Of a DNA stretch of 64,000 nt, positions 35,217 through 44,866 are shown piece by piece (the stretch's first letter is position 1; each line of letters begins with the position of its first letter). A program made the translations under genes and the position numbers. The notes beneath the pieces were generated by a model that saw only the letters and a list, made by a program, of their open reading frames with translations, was not told the origin of the DNA and made no database searches. Source of the DNA: Bin80 sp026708685. Its GTDB lineage: Bacteria > Bacteroidota > Rhodothermia > Rhodothermales > Bin80. Location of the stretch: positions 1,240,001-1,304,000 of the forward strand of contig OZ241742.1 in NCBI GenBank assembly GCA_965200955.1. The letters run 5' to 3'.

Positions 35217-35376
35217 AGGAGTAGCTTTCAGAGGGGAGGAGTGTCATGCCTACATCATGTGGATAGAATTTCGTTGGGAGCGGTGATGATCTACAAAACC
35301 ATCTGGACGTTCATGTAGAGTTGATCAAAGTCATTTCATGGTTGATGGATCAGTAGAGATGTTTGAGGGGGCGTAT

Positions 35377-35709
35377 TTAAAGTCCGAATGATTCTCCGCA
35401 AGCACAGGTTCGGGATGCCTGTGGATTGGAAAAGTGAAATCCTTTTCCTTCCAGACCATCGGTAAAATCTAACTCAGTCCCTTCCAAATAAAGGCCACTC
35501 CGACGGTCTACAATCACAGACAATCCATCCAGTTCTATGTGAACGTCTCCCTCCCTGATCTCGGTATCCCATCCCAAATCATACGTGAGTCCAGAGCAGC
35601 CTCCCTGAATCACGGCAAGGCGTACATGAGCGTGATCAAGATCTACATTTTCTTGGTGAGCAACAGCACGAATCTGCTGACCTGCTCGATGAGTAATTTT
35701 CAAGGTCAT
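35377..35709 (-). CDS. sufA: HesB/IscA-type iron-sulfur carrier, SufA-like
   Basis: 110 residues with the A-type carrier fold: AVIQGGCSGLTYDL (Cys38) and a C-terminal CACGESF (Cys102 and Cys104), the three cysteines that bind or transfer Fe-S clusters. Such proteins take clusters from SufBCD and hand them to targets. It faces away from sufB with about 130 bp between starts, so the two probably share a divergent control region. ErpA is the other possible name; the location next to sufBCDS favours SufA. Confidence 0.9.
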   Translation of the reverse strand: MTLKITHRAGQQIRAVAHQENVDLDHAHVRLAVIQGGCSGLTYDLGWDTEIREGDVHIELDGLSVIVDRRSGLYLEGTELDFTDGLEGKGFHFSNPQASRTCACGESFGL

Positions 35710-35837
35710 GAATAAAATGAGTAAAGGATGATCAATCCAGTTGAATAGGAACGAAACAATTGGTTAAAGGTTTACATAGATTCTGTCATTTAACGACCAA
35801 TTCCCATTTCTGGTGCCTTCATGGTTACCATCATTTC

Positions 35838-37298
35838 ATGAATACAGACACGCAATATCTCCATCAAGTTGCAGAAAGTGACTACGAGCACGGCTGGTCA
35901 ACTGAAATTGACTCTGATACCATTCCCAAGGGACTCAGCGAGGAAGTGATCAGGCTGATTTCAGCGAAAAAACATGATCCTGACTGGATGTTGGAAAGCC
36001 GCCTCCGTGCCTTTCGTCATTGGGAAAAGCTTGCCTCCGATACAGACAAGTATCCCCGATGGGCCCACATTCAATATCCGAATATTGACTTTCAGGATAT
36101 TAGTTATTACTCCGCTCCGGGGAACAAACCCCGCTACGATAGTCTGGATGAAGTTGATCCCGAGCTCATTAAAACATTTGAAGCATTAGGGATTCCCCTT
36201 GAAGAGCAAAAAGTGCTGGCAGGTGTAGCAGTAGATGCGGTGATTGATAGTGTATCGGTTGCAACCACGTTCAAGGAGGAGTTGGCCAAACATGGGATCA
36301 TCTTCTGTTCGTTCACCGAAGCCATTGAAAATCACGGTGATCTGGTGCGCAAGTATATGGGGAGTGTCGTTCCCTATACGGATAATTTTTATGCAGCATT
36401 GAATGCTGCAGTTTTTAGTGATGGTTCGTTTTGCTATATCCCAGCGGGCGTTCGTTGCCCGATGGAGTTATCCACCTACTTCCGTATCAATGAAGCAGGG
36501 ACTGGTCAGTTTGAACGTACGCTGATCGTAGCCGAAGAAGGCTCCTATGTGTCCTATCTTGAAGGATGCACAGCCCCCCGCCGTGATGAAAACCAACTTC
36601 ATGCGGCTGTGGTTGAGATCATTGCCCATAAAGATGCTGAAGTCAAGTATTCAACGATTCAGAACTGGTATCCTGGGAATGCAGAAGGGAAGGGTGGAGT
36701 CTATAACTTTGTAACGAAGCGTGGAATTTGTGAGGGTGCTGGTTCCAAAATCTCGTGGACCCAATTAGAAACTGGATCGGCCATTACATGGAAGTATCCA
36801 AGCGTCATTCTTAAAGGGGATCATTCCGTCGGCGAATTTTATTCTGTTGCTTTTACCAAAGGTCGTCAGCAGGCCGATACGGGAACGAAGATGCTCCATC
36901 TTGGACGCAATACTTCAAGTACGATCATCTCCAAGGGCATCTCCGCTGACCGTTCCAATAATAGTTATCGTGGATTGGTTCGTATAAACAAAGGTGCTGA
37001 GAATGCTCGGAATTTTACGCAATGTGATTCCATGCTTTTAGGCGATCAATGCGGGGCACACACGTTTCCCTACTTAGAGATCCAAAACCCGACTGCCCAG
37101 GTGGAACATGAAGCAACCACCAGTAAAGTAGGGGAAGACCAGATGTTTTACTGTCAGCAACGCGGCATTAGTGAACAGGATGCGATCAAACTGTTGGTCA
37201 GTGGATTCTGTCAGGAGATCCTTACTCAATTGCCGATGGAATTTGCTGTGGAAGCTCGTAAACTTCTGGCCATTGAACTGGAGGGATCCGTTGGATAA
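35838..37298 (+). CDS. sufB: Fe-S cluster assembly scaffold SufB
   Basis: ATG at 35838 (MNTDTQYLHQVAESDYEHG) is the family-like start; the frame is open 26 codons further up without similarity. 486 residues. Core landmarks: DWMLESRLRAFRHWEKL near the N-terminus, PAGVRCPMELSTYFRIN, EGCTAPRRDENQLHAAVVEI, and C-terminal QNPTAQVEHEATTSKVGEDQ with YCQQRGISEQDA. SufB forms the scaffold with SufC and SufD and builds clusters using sulfur from SufS. First gene of the plus-strand suf run. Confidence 0.97.
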   Translation: MNTDTQYLHQVAESDYEHGWSTEIDSDTIPKGLSEEVIRLISAKKHDPDWMLESRLRAFRHWEKLASDTDKYPRWAHIQYPNIDFQDISYYSAPGNKPRYDSLDEVDPELIKTFEALGIPLEEQKVLAGVAVDAVIDSVSVATTFKEELAKHGIIFCSFTEAIENHGDLVRKYMGSVVPYTDNFYAALNAAVFSDGSFCYIPAGVRCPMELSTYFRINEAGTGQFERTLIVAEEGSYVSYLEGCTAPRRDENQLHAAVVEIIAHKDAEVKYSTIQNWYPGNAEGKGGVYNFVTKRGICEGAGSKISWTQLETGSAITWKYPSVILKGDHSVGEFYSVAFTKGRQQADTGTKMLHLGRNTSSTIISKGISADRSNNSYRGLVRINKGAENARNFTQCDSMLLGDQCGAHTFPYLEIQNPTAQVEHEATTSKVGEDQMFYCQQRGISEQDAIKLLVSGFCQEILTQLPMEFAVEARKLLAIELEGSVG

Positions 37299-37330
37299 TC
37301 TCCAATGGATACAATTTTTATCAAAACTTT

Positions 37331-38092
37331 ATGAAATCAATTTTAAATATTCAGGGGCTGAAGGCTTCTGTGGAGGGGATGCCGATCCTCAATGGTGTTA
37401 ACCTGTCCATCAATGCTGGAGAGGTTCATGCCATTATGGGACCCAATGGATCAGGTAAGAGCACGCTTGCCTCTGTCTTAGCAGGGAATGAAGACTATGA
37501 GATAGATGGTGGAACCGTAGACTATCTGGGAACGGATCTTCTGGACATGGATGTGGATGAACGTGCACGAGAAGGTGTCTTTCTGGCCTTTCAGTATCCG
37601 GTAGAACTGCCGGGTGTGAGTACCATGAATTTTCTCAAACAGGCCGTCAACTCTGTGCGTGAGCATCAAGGACTTGAACCTCTAAAAGCTGCAGATCTTC
37701 TTCGTCTGGCCAGAGAAAAAGCTGCTCTGATAGAATTGGATGCTCGGTTGAAACAGCGATCTGTGAATCAGGGCTTCTCTGGAGGCGAAAAGAAGAGGAA
37801 TGAAATTTTTCAACTGGCGATGCTAGAACCCACACTTGCCATTTTGGATGAAACGGATTCGGGGCTTGACATTGATGCACTACGGAGTGTGTCGAACGGG
37901 GTAAATCAGCTACGTACTCCTGATCGAGGGTTTTTGGTCATTACACACTATCAGAGGCTTCTAGATTACCTCGTTCCTGATTTTGTACATGTGATGGTCA
38001 ATGGAAAACTTGTACGATCTGGTGGGCGTGAGCTTGCCCTTGAATTAGAGGAGCATGGGTATGACTGGATCCAGGATCACCTACCAGAATAA
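37331..38092 (+). CDS. sufC: Fe-S cluster assembly ATPase SufC
   Basis: 253 residues. ABC ATPase with Walker A GPNGSGKSTLA at about 37-47, the SufC-specific FQYPVELPGVSTMNFL, signature NQGFSGGEKKRNEIFQ, and Walker B LAILDETDSGLDIDAL. The C-terminal THYQRLLDY histidine is the switch. It powers conformational change in the SufBC2D complex. It starts 33 bp after sufB and ends 8 bp before sufD. Confidence 0.97.
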   Translation: MKSILNIQGLKASVEGMPILNGVNLSINAGEVHAIMGPNGSGKSTLASVLAGNEDYEIDGGTVDYLGTDLLDMDVDERAREGVFLAFQYPVELPGVSTMNFLKQAVNSVREHQGLEPLKAADLLRLAREKAALIELDARLKQRSVNQGFSGGEKKRNEIFQLAMLEPTLAILDETDSGLDIDALRSVSNGVNQLRTPDRGFLVITHYQRLLDYLVPDFVHVMVNGKLVRSGGRELALELEEHGYDWIQDHLPE

Positions 38093-38099
38093 GCGTATC

Positions 38100-39386
38100 A
38101 TGCCCATCGTGATGGATCACCGTGTTGAAGATCGATTCTTGGCCGCCTATGAGCGTTACCAATCCATGAATGGCACATCCGGTCCCCTTTCCGACCTCTC
38201 TCAAAAGGCTATAGAACGCTTTGCTGAAGTTGGCTTTCCAACCCGGAAAAATGAATCATGGAAATACACCAATATCACGCCAGTGATCAATCGTACCTAT
38301 CAAATTGCAGATCCTGAGACGACTACTGTTGATGGGATTGAAGGATTGGATGCGTACAGGGCCGTGTTTGTCAACGGTCTGTTTGCACCGGAGCATTCCA
38401 TCCTAGATGGGCTTCCCAGTGGTGCTGTCGTTGAAAGCCTTCATGGTGCATCCGAAGATGATCTGATTCAAACTCATGTTGGAACCTATGCTGACTACCA
38501 TCAGGAACCATTTACGGCTCTGAATACCGCCTTTTTGAAGGATGGTGTTGTGATTCGGGTTTCATCTGGTGTCAAACTGGATAGGCCCGTCCATATCATC
38601 CATGTGATTACTGCCGATCAACCGATTCTTGTACAGCCGCGAACTTTCATTCATGCTGGTGAAGGGGCATCCATCCAAGTCGTTTACTCCACGGAGCTGA
38701 AAGGCTCCACCTCTGCGTTGATCAATGCAGTGACTGAAATCCATGTCAGCAAAGAGGCACAGGTAGAGTTTTCAGATTTGCAAATCGGTACACCCACTAC
38801 GAGTCGTGTGACAAATCTGAGTGTTTACCAACAGAATCAGAGTAAATTTCAGAGTGATGTATTCACCTTTGGTGGAGAGATAACTCGGAATAATTTATCG
38901 ATTCACGCAGATGCAGAGCATTGTGAGAGTCTGCTTCATGGGTTATTCATGGCCCGTGAGAAATCACACATTGACAACAGCACTTTTGTTGATCATGCCA
39001 AGCCGAATTGTATGAGTTCTGAGTACTATAAAGGAATCTTGGATGAGGATGCTGTGGGGGTTTTTCACGGTCAAGTCCTTGTGCGCGAGGATGCACAGCT
39101 GATCAATGCGTATCAGACGAATCGTAGTATACTACTAACGGACACGGCAAGAATGTTTTCCAAGCCCGCCCTAGAGATCTATGCTGATGATGTGAAGTGT
39201 TCTCATGGAGCAACAACGGGGCAGTTAGATAAGGAGGGACTTTTTTACCTTCGCTCAAGAGGCATCCATGAGAAAGATGCCCGTAGGCTTATGCTGACAT
39301 CATTCGCAGGAGATATTATAGAAAAATCTCCCATTCAGGCATTACATGAAGTGATCTACGGTCATGTAGATCGTATGTTGAGTTGA
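38100..39386 (+). CDS. sufD: Fe-S cluster assembly protein SufD
   Basis: ATG at 38100 (MPIVMDHRVEDRFLAAYERY) lies 8 bp after sufC; the frame opened earlier inside sufC but that overlap is unlikely. 428 residues. The N-terminal helix RKNESWKYTNITPVINR and the C-terminal SufBD beta-helix (VDHAKPNCMSSEYYKGILDE, GATTGQLDKEGLFYLRSRGI) are typical. The histidine in KCSHGATTG is the conserved site for iron binding at the SufB-SufD interface. Acts with SufB and SufC as scaffold. Confidence 0.96.
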   Translation: MPIVMDHRVEDRFLAAYERYQSMNGTSGPLSDLSQKAIERFAEVGFPTRKNESWKYTNITPVINRTYQIADPETTTVDGIEGLDAYRAVFVNGLFAPEHSILDGLPSGAVVESLHGASEDDLIQTHVGTYADYHQEPFTALNTAFLKDGVVIRVSSGVKLDRPVHIIHVITADQPILVQPRTFIHAGEGASIQVVYSTELKGSTSALINAVTEIHVSKEAQVEFSDLQIGTPTTSRVTNLSVYQQNQSKFQSDVFTFGGEITRNNLSIHADAEHCESLLHGLFMAREKSHIDNSTFVDHAKPNCMSSEYYKGILDEDAVGVFHGQVLVREDAQLINAYQTNRSILLTDTARMFSKPALEIYADDVKCSHGATTGQLDKEGLFYLRSRGIHEKDARRLMLTSFAGDIIEKSPIQALHEVIYGHVDRMLS

Positions 39387-39404
39387 TTTCATGTGTCTTA
39401 TTCC

Positions 39405-41108
39405 ATGTCACATTCATCCGTCAGTGATACACAAATCAGGAGTTGTTTCCCTACACTAAAACAAAAAGTGTATGGTCAGCCATTGGTTTATTTGGATAGT
39501 GCGGCATCTTCTCTAAAACCAGAATGTGTCATTGACTGTTTGTCCAACTACTATGCCAATGAGCACAGCAATGTACACCGTGGCGTTCATTATTTGAGTC
39601 AGCGTGCCACTGAGCGGTACGAAGCCGCTCGTCAACGTGTCGCTCAATTCATCGGAGCATCAAGCGATCGATCCATCGTCTTTACTCGGGGAACGACAGA
39701 ATCCATCAACCTAGTTGCATCCACCTTCGGATCTACATATATTCAGTCGGGTGATGAGATCCTTACGACAGTGATGGAGCATCACTCCAATCTAGTTCCA
39801 TGGCAACAATTAGCACAACAGCAAGGTGCACAACTCCGAGTGTTGGATGTTTCCATGAAAGGGACCATTAGCGTGGATGCATTGGTGCGACAGATGAACA
39901 AGAGGACGCGTCTTTTGGCAATTGGGCATGTTTCCAATAGTCTGGGCACTTTACATCCCGTAGAAGAGATCATTCAAGAGGCACACAAGCGAGAGATTGT
40001 GGTTTTACTGGATGGAGCTCAGGGACTTCCACATCTTCCTCTTGATATGCAGAAGTTAGATTGTGACTTCTACTGTGCGAGTAGCCACAAGGCCTATGGC
40101 CCCACCGGTGTTGGATTTTTGTATGGCAAAGAAGAGATTCTGGAAGATCTGCCGCCATGGCATGGTGGAGGAGATATGATTGATCAAGTTCATCGTACGA
40201 ATTCCACATGGGCTGAAATTCCACATAAATTTGAAGCCGGTACACCAAATATTGCTGGAATCATTGGGATGTCGGCTGCTATTGATTTTATGGATAGTAT
40301 AGGGATGGACGTTCTTCGAGAAAAAGAGCAAATCCTCTTAGAGTATGCTCATCAGCAAGCCAAGACAATCTCTGATCTTACCATCGTTGGTTCAGCATCT
40401 GAAAAAGTTGGTGTGTTGAGTTTTACATTGGAAGGACATCATCCTTATGATATCGGTTATGCTTTGGATCAAGCAGGAATTGCTGTACGAACAGGGCATC
40501 ACTGTACTATGCCCTTGATGGATTACTTTGGAATTCCCGGCACAATTCGTGCTTCCTTTGGAGCGTACAACACGAAAGATGATATTGATGCACTCGTATC
40601 ACGTTTAAAAGAGATTGTCACAACATCCTCAACCAAACGAAATACTATTGGAACCAATGGTCAAACCGTTTCGCATGTAGCTGATCATCCGACGATCGAA
40701 ATTCGTAAAGCATCCTTATTGGAGGATCTTGATCTTTTTGATGATGCAGATGATCGCCGTGAGTATATTATTGAACTTGGTGAGAATCTTGAATCAATTG
40801 ATTCATCTTTGAAGACGGAGACGAATCGGATTCACGGATGTCTAGCCATGGTGTGGCTCCACAGTACGGTTCATGACGGACGTATTTATTTTAAGGCAGG
40901 CAGTGATGCTTTGATTACTCGTGGAATGATTGCATTGTTGATTCAACTGATGGATGGCCAATTACCAAGAGATATTCTAAATACCGATCTTTTTGCATTG
41001 ATTGATGAGATTGGATTACCTGAATTGATTACCGCTCGCCGTAAAAATGGACTGAATCGGATGATTGAACGCATTCAAAAAGAAGCATCCCTAAGTGAGA
41101 TTTCATGA
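39405..41108 (+). CDS. SufS cysteine desulfurase fused to SufE
   Basis: 567 residues from ATG 39405; a GTG at 39393 would add four. Residues 1-405 are a group II cysteine desulfurase: VYLDSAASSLKP, NVHRGVHYLSQRAT, the PLP lysine in SSHKAYGPTGVG at about 229, and the persulfide cysteine in TGHHCTMPL at about 367. From about 415 a second module matches SufE, with EYIIELGENL, the acceptor cysteine in IHGCLAMVWL at about 479 and LPRDILNTDLFALIDEIGL. SufE normally is a separate protein that takes the persulfide from SufS and passes it to SufB. Joining the two in one chain should make transfer intramolecular. Overlaps the next gene by 4 bp. Confidence 0.93.
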   Translation: MSHSSVSDTQIRSCFPTLKQKVYGQPLVYLDSAASSLKPECVIDCLSNYYANEHSNVHRGVHYLSQRATERYEAARQRVAQFIGASSDRSIVFTRGTTESINLVASTFGSTYIQSGDEILTTVMEHHSNLVPWQQLAQQQGAQLRVLDVSMKGTISVDALVRQMNKRTRLLAIGHVSNSLGTLHPVEEIIQEAHKREIVVLLDGAQGLPHLPLDMQKLDCDFYCASSHKAYGPTGVGFLYGKEEILEDLPPWHGGGDMIDQVHRTNSTWAEIPHKFEAGTPNIAGIIGMSAAIDFMDSIGMDVLREKEQILLEYAHQQAKTISDLTIVGSASEKVGVLSFTLEGHHPYDIGYALDQAGIAVRTGHHCTMPLMDYFGIPGTIRASFGAYNTKDDIDALVSRLKEIVTTSSTKRNTIGTNGQTVSHVADHPTIEIRKASLLEDLDLFDDADDRREYIIELGENLESIDSSLKTETNRIHGCLAMVWLHSTVHDGRIYFKAGSDALITRGMIALLIQLMDGQLPRDILNTDLFALIDEIGLPELITARRKNGLNRMIERIQKEASLSEIS

Positions 41109-41440
41109 ATTGTGAAGTGATTGATCAAGCAAAAACTCCAGGTCTTGCTGATGAGGTGATCGCCTCTATTCGCCAAGTGTATGATCCTGAAATTCCTGTC
41201 AATGTGTACGATTTGGGATTGATCTACAAGGTTCGAATTGACGAAGATGATCGTGCATTTGTCACGATGACACTCACAACTCCTAACTGTCCTGTTGCTG
41301 ATAGCCTTCCAAGTCAGATTGAATCGGTTGTGATGCTTACAGAGGGGGTTACGGATGCACGCGTTGAACTCACCTTTGAACCACCGTTTACGATGGATAT
41401 GATGAGTGATGAGGCGAAACTGGAGTTAGGGTTTATGTAG
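41105..41440 (+). CDS. MIP18/DUF59 family Fe-S maturation protein, SufT-like
   Basis: 111 residues. The domain is DUF59: IRQVYDPEIPVNVYDLGLIY followed by VTMTLTTPNCPVADSLP with the conserved cysteine, and VELTFEPPFTMDMMSDEAKL at the end. Such proteins (SufT, PaaD-like) help deliver clusters under high demand. The ATG overlaps the sufSE stop (ATGA), so it ends the suf operon. The DPEIPVNVYDLGL motif with C-terminal tail supports SufT; a PaaD role is excluded by context. Confidence 0.92.
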   Translation: MNCEVIDQAKTPGLADEVIASIRQVYDPEIPVNVYDLGLIYKVRIDEDDRAFVTMTLTTPNCPVADSLPSQIESVVMLTEGVTDARVELTFEPPFTMDMMSDEAKLELGFM

Positions 41441-41473
41441 GCTCCCTGCTCTCTCTTTTCGTTGTCTCTGTGA

Positions 41474-43729
41474 ATGTCATCCATACGGACTCGCTGGAAT
41501 CGTTTCATTGTATTGGTTGGTGTATGTCTTTTTTGGTTGCCAACTCAACTACAAGCACAGACTTCATCGGTCAGGGGATTTGTGACCGATGCCTCTGATG
41601 GTCAACCCCTTCAGGGTGTAAACATTGCGTTGCGTGATGTATCTGGAAGTTTAAGAGGTAGTGTGGCGGATGACGATGGATTTTTTATTGTGGTGAGACT
41701 TCAACCCGGACAGTGGTTTCTTCAAGCCTCATTCATTGGTTATGAGACCTATGCAGACACCTTACATTTATCCGATGAACAAACCCTTAGGCTAAATATA
41801 TCCTTGCATCCAGGTGTTGAGATGGAAGCATTGGTCGTAGAGGGAGCGAGAGAGGGTGGTGCTATGGTTTCGGCTGGGGTGCAAACGGTGCGTCCTGCGG
41901 ATGTTGATCTGGTCCCCACCGCAGATGTATCTGGCGATCTTGTTTCGTATCTCTCGGCGATGCCGGGTGTCGTATCTATTGGTGATCGTGGTGGACAGGT
42001 GTTTATTCGCGGTGGGGAGCCATCACAGAATTTGTCTCTTTTGGATGGGATGTATATCTATCAACCCTTCCATATCTTAGGATTTTATTCTGCATTTTCC
42101 TCCGATATATTGCGTAATGCAGATATTCATGCAGGTGCATTCAGTAGCAAGTACTCTGGTCGAATGTCTTCGGTGATAGATGTGCACACCCGTAATGGGA
42201 ATCTTCAGCAATCGAGACGAACATTTTCGCTGGCTCCCTTTATGAGTGCGGGAATTTTGGAGGGTCCAGTGAGTCGGGGCAGGATGTCCTATTTGTTTTC
42301 TGCACGTGCGTCTACGATTGAACGCGTTGCCTCCAGCTATATTGACCAGCCAGTTCCTTATTCGTTTGGAGATTTTTTTGGAAAGATTCACTGGATTATT
42401 AATGATAGCCATCAGCTGTCAATGAGTGCAATTCATACCTATGATCGTGGAGCACTCAATACGATCCGTCAAGATAGCACTGAAATTCGATGGAAGAATA
42501 CTGCATATGGTGGTCGCTGGTTGGTGGCTCCCCCAAATCTACCCATGCTTGGTGAAGTGCTCTTTTCGGTGTCCACACTGAATATGGAACGGGGAGGTAG
42601 AGACAATCCTGATCGATCCAGTGCCATAGACGGATTTAATCTTGCGGTGAATCTGACCAATTATGGTCAGCGGACGAATGTGGACTGGGGTTTTTATCTA
42701 AGGGCTCCTCGTTTGGATGCCAGCTTAGGTGGGTTGTTTCAAAATCTTGATTTTACAAGCGATCGGATTTTATCCACGGGGGCCTACTTTGAGCCAGAGA
42801 TTACAATCACATCTACCCTCAAGGCAAGGGTTGGCTTGAGTGCTCAATATCTTGGAGATCAAGGATTTCATATGGAACCGCGTGTGCGGCTTTTCTATGA
42901 TAGTGGTACGCATCAATTGAGCATTGCTGGTGGATTATACAGTCAGGAGATGGTTGGACTCAATGACCGCCGAGATGCAACGAATATCTTTACTGCATGG
43001 GTAGGTTCTCCGGGAGGAAGTTTACCGAATTCCCTTCATGGATTGATTGGGTACAGATCATCCATACTCCCAGGAGTCAACCTATCAGTTGAACTTTTTT
43101 ACAAAAAATATTCAGATCTATCTGTTTCAGAGTGGACAGCCTTTCCACGTTTCAGTACCCGATTGCAGGATGCATCTGGGCGTGCTATGGGTGCAGATCT
43201 GAGGTTGGAACTGCGAAGGAGAGACTTCTATGGATTCATCAATTATGGGCTCTCTTCGGTTGAGTACAAGGCCATGCAAGAGTCTATTCCTATCTGGTTT
43301 GACTCCAATGAGTTAGCGTATAGCCCTCCACATGACCGAAGACATCAGATCAATGTACTGGTCAGCTTCACTTGGAAGCAATTTGATTATAGTGCACGAT
43401 GGAATTTTGGTAGTGGTCTTCCATACAGTCAGATTCGGGGTTTTGACGGATTTATCTTATTGGACGGAGCAGTCGATGTGACAAAGGACCCTGGCACATC
43501 TAGAATCATTTATGACCGTCCTTACAACGGTGTTTTACCTCATTATCATCGCCTTGACATCTCGATAGATCGCGTGTTTCAATACGGAGATGATTCCTTT
43601 ATCACGATTCAAGCCGGAGTGATCAATATATATAATCAGTCCAATCTCTTCTCACTGGATACATTTACAGCGGAGCGTAATGATCAGTTACCTCTGATTC
43701 CAACGGCCGGTTTAAAATTTGAATTTTAA
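41474..43729 (+). CDS. TonB-dependent receptor with carboxypeptidase-like N-terminal domain
   Basis: 751 residues. Signal peptide (WNRFIVLVGVCLFWLPTQL, cleavage near LQAQTS). Residues about 30-115 form a CarboxypepD_reg-like beta-sandwich (VRGFVTDASDGQPLQGVNIA, FFIVVRLQPGQWFLQASFIG). Then comes the plug (about 130-235, with ISIGDRGGQVFIRGG-like sequence and LLDGMYIYQPFHILGFYSAF). The rest is a beta-barrel of alternating strands ending in KFEF, a C-terminal phenylalanine as needed for outer-membrane insertion. It takes up an unknown ligand across the outer membrane using TonB energy. It begins 33 bp after sufT; coupling to the lipoprotein gene after it (5-bp gap) suggests a receptor-lipoprotein pair. 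Confidence 0.93.
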   Translation: MSSIRTRWNRFIVLVGVCLFWLPTQLQAQTSSVRGFVTDASDGQPLQGVNIALRDVSGSLRGSVADDDGFFIVVRLQPGQWFLQASFIGYETYADTLHLSDEQTLRLNISLHPGVEMEALVVEGAREGGAMVSAGVQTVRPADVDLVPTADVSGDLVSYLSAMPGVVSIGDRGGQVFIRGGEPSQNLSLLDGMYIYQPFHILGFYSAFSSDILRNADIHAGAFSSKYSGRMSSVIDVHTRNGNLQQSRRTFSLAPFMSAGILEGPVSRGRMSYLFSARASTIERVASSYIDQPVPYSFGDFFGKIHWIINDSHQLSMSAIHTYDRGALNTIRQDSTEIRWKNTAYGGRWLVAPPNLPMLGEVLFSVSTLNMERGGRDNPDRSSAIDGFNLAVNLTNYGQRTNVDWGFYLRAPRLDASLGGLFQNLDFTSDRILSTGAYFEPEITITSTLKARVGLSAQYLGDQGFHMEPRVRLFYDSGTHQLSIAGGLYSQEMVGLNDRRDATNIFTAWVGSPGGSLPNSLHGLIGYRSSILPGVNLSVELFYKKYSDLSVSEWTAFPRFSTRLQDASGRAMGADLRLELRRRDFYGFINYGLSSVEYKAMQESIPIWFDSNELAYSPPHDRRHQINVLVSFTWKQFDYSARWNFGSGLPYSQIRGFDGFILLDGAVDVTKDPGTSRIIYDRPYNGVLPHYHRLDISIDRVFQYGDDSFITIQAGVINIYNQSNLFSLDTFTAERNDQLPLIPTAGLKFEF

Positions 43730-43734
43730 TACGA

Positions 43735-44715
43735 ATGATCCGATGGATTCGTACATATGGAATGGTTATTTTGATAGTCGTGACATTGATTTGTTGCGAG
43801 TCATCCATTCAACCGATCGTTGGTGATGATCGCCCTTTTACGATTTGGGGTTATTTGGATGCTCATGCTGATCTTCAGCGTGTTCGTGTCTTTACTGTTG
43901 AAGATCGATTGGGTCATGATCGTTCGGGTTCAATTGATGCTGTAGTCACCTCCAAGAATTTGATCACGGGGGAGAGTCATGCATGGGATCATCGTGAGGT
44001 CACCTTTAGTGACAGCACGGTAGGGCATGTATTTGAGGCTAAGTTCAAAGCCAATTATGAAGAGAGCTATAGGTTAATCGTACGGCGTTCGGATGGTGTA
44101 GAATCCACTGCCGAGGTCACGATTCCTCCACCGGTTCTGATAGAACTGATGGGTGAGCGTGACCGAGCAAATGTACCTATAAAGATCATAGGAAAGCTAC
44201 CCAACCTTGTTGATGTGCATGTGCTGTACGATGCAATCACTTTACCTCCAGTATTTCCCTGGCCTCCGGGGTCAACTGCTCAGCCGGGAGTCAGATTGCC
44301 TGTGGAGGTTTCCTATTCGGGGAAAGAGAAATCAACATCTGATGGATGGAATTTAGAGGTCAACTTACGTGAGGATTTTGCTGAAGTTCAGGATCAGTTT
44401 GACAGGAATTGCCTTTCGACGGATCACATTGCACTACGGCGGATTCATTTTCGATTTTTTGCAGCAGATCAGCAGTGGTCACCTCCCAACGGTTCCTTTG
44501 ATCCTAATATATTGGTTGAACCGGGCACCTTCTCCAATATTGACAATGGGTATGGGTTCTTTGGGGGAGGTTATACGGTTTCGGCGGGATGGTTTCCAAG
44601 TTTGATTGTTCAGCGAAATATAGGATTCCGAACTGCAAGTCCCTGCGCGATGGGGGCACGCAACATTCCTGAGTGTCAGTTATTCCCAGAACCCTGTCTA
44701 AGTCAAGGAGAATGA
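43735..44715 (+). CDS. DUF4249-like lipoprotein
   Basis: 326 residues. The signal ends in LICC with a cysteine suited to lipid attachment, followed by ESSIQP. The mature part begins with a beta-rich immunoglobulin-like stretch (FTIWGYLDAHADLQRVRVFT, then SYRLIVRRSDGVESTAEVTI), which resembles DUF4249 proteins that accompany TonB receptors in Bacteroidota. The gene starts 5 bp after the receptor gene stop. The product likely sits on the outer membrane and helps ligand capture. The DUF4249 name is from resemblance, not certain. Confidence 0.7.
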   Translation: MIRWIRTYGMVILIVVTLICCESSIQPIVGDDRPFTIWGYLDAHADLQRVRVFTVEDRLGHDRSGSIDAVVTSKNLITGESHAWDHREVTFSDSTVGHVFEAKFKANYEESYRLIVRRSDGVESTAEVTIPPPVLIELMGERDRANVPIKIIGKLPNLVDVHVLYDAITLPPVFPWPPGSTAQPGVRLPVEVSYSGKEKSTSDGWNLEVNLREDFAEVQDQFDRNCLSTDHIALRRIHFRFFAADQQWSPPNGSFDPNILVEPGTFSNIDNGYGFFGGGYTVSAGWFPSLIVQRNIGFRTASPCAMGARNIPECQLFPEPCLSQGE

Positions 44716-44866
44716 GATCTAAGGTATCTCTTCACTGATTCAATGATTGAAGAGTTCTCATTGGTATAGAAGGAGGATATAGCATTCGTTTCATTGAATC
44801 ATCGCCCCAGTTCGACTCACTTAATCTGAATGATTGGCGGTGTTCAAGAGCATGAGTATAAGATCA

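Noticed and set aside
44725..44765. Hairpin CTCTTCA...TGAAGAG after the DUF4249-like gene as terminator
   Set aside because: The 7-bp stem has a 13-nt loop and no T-run, so it is not a convincing terminator.
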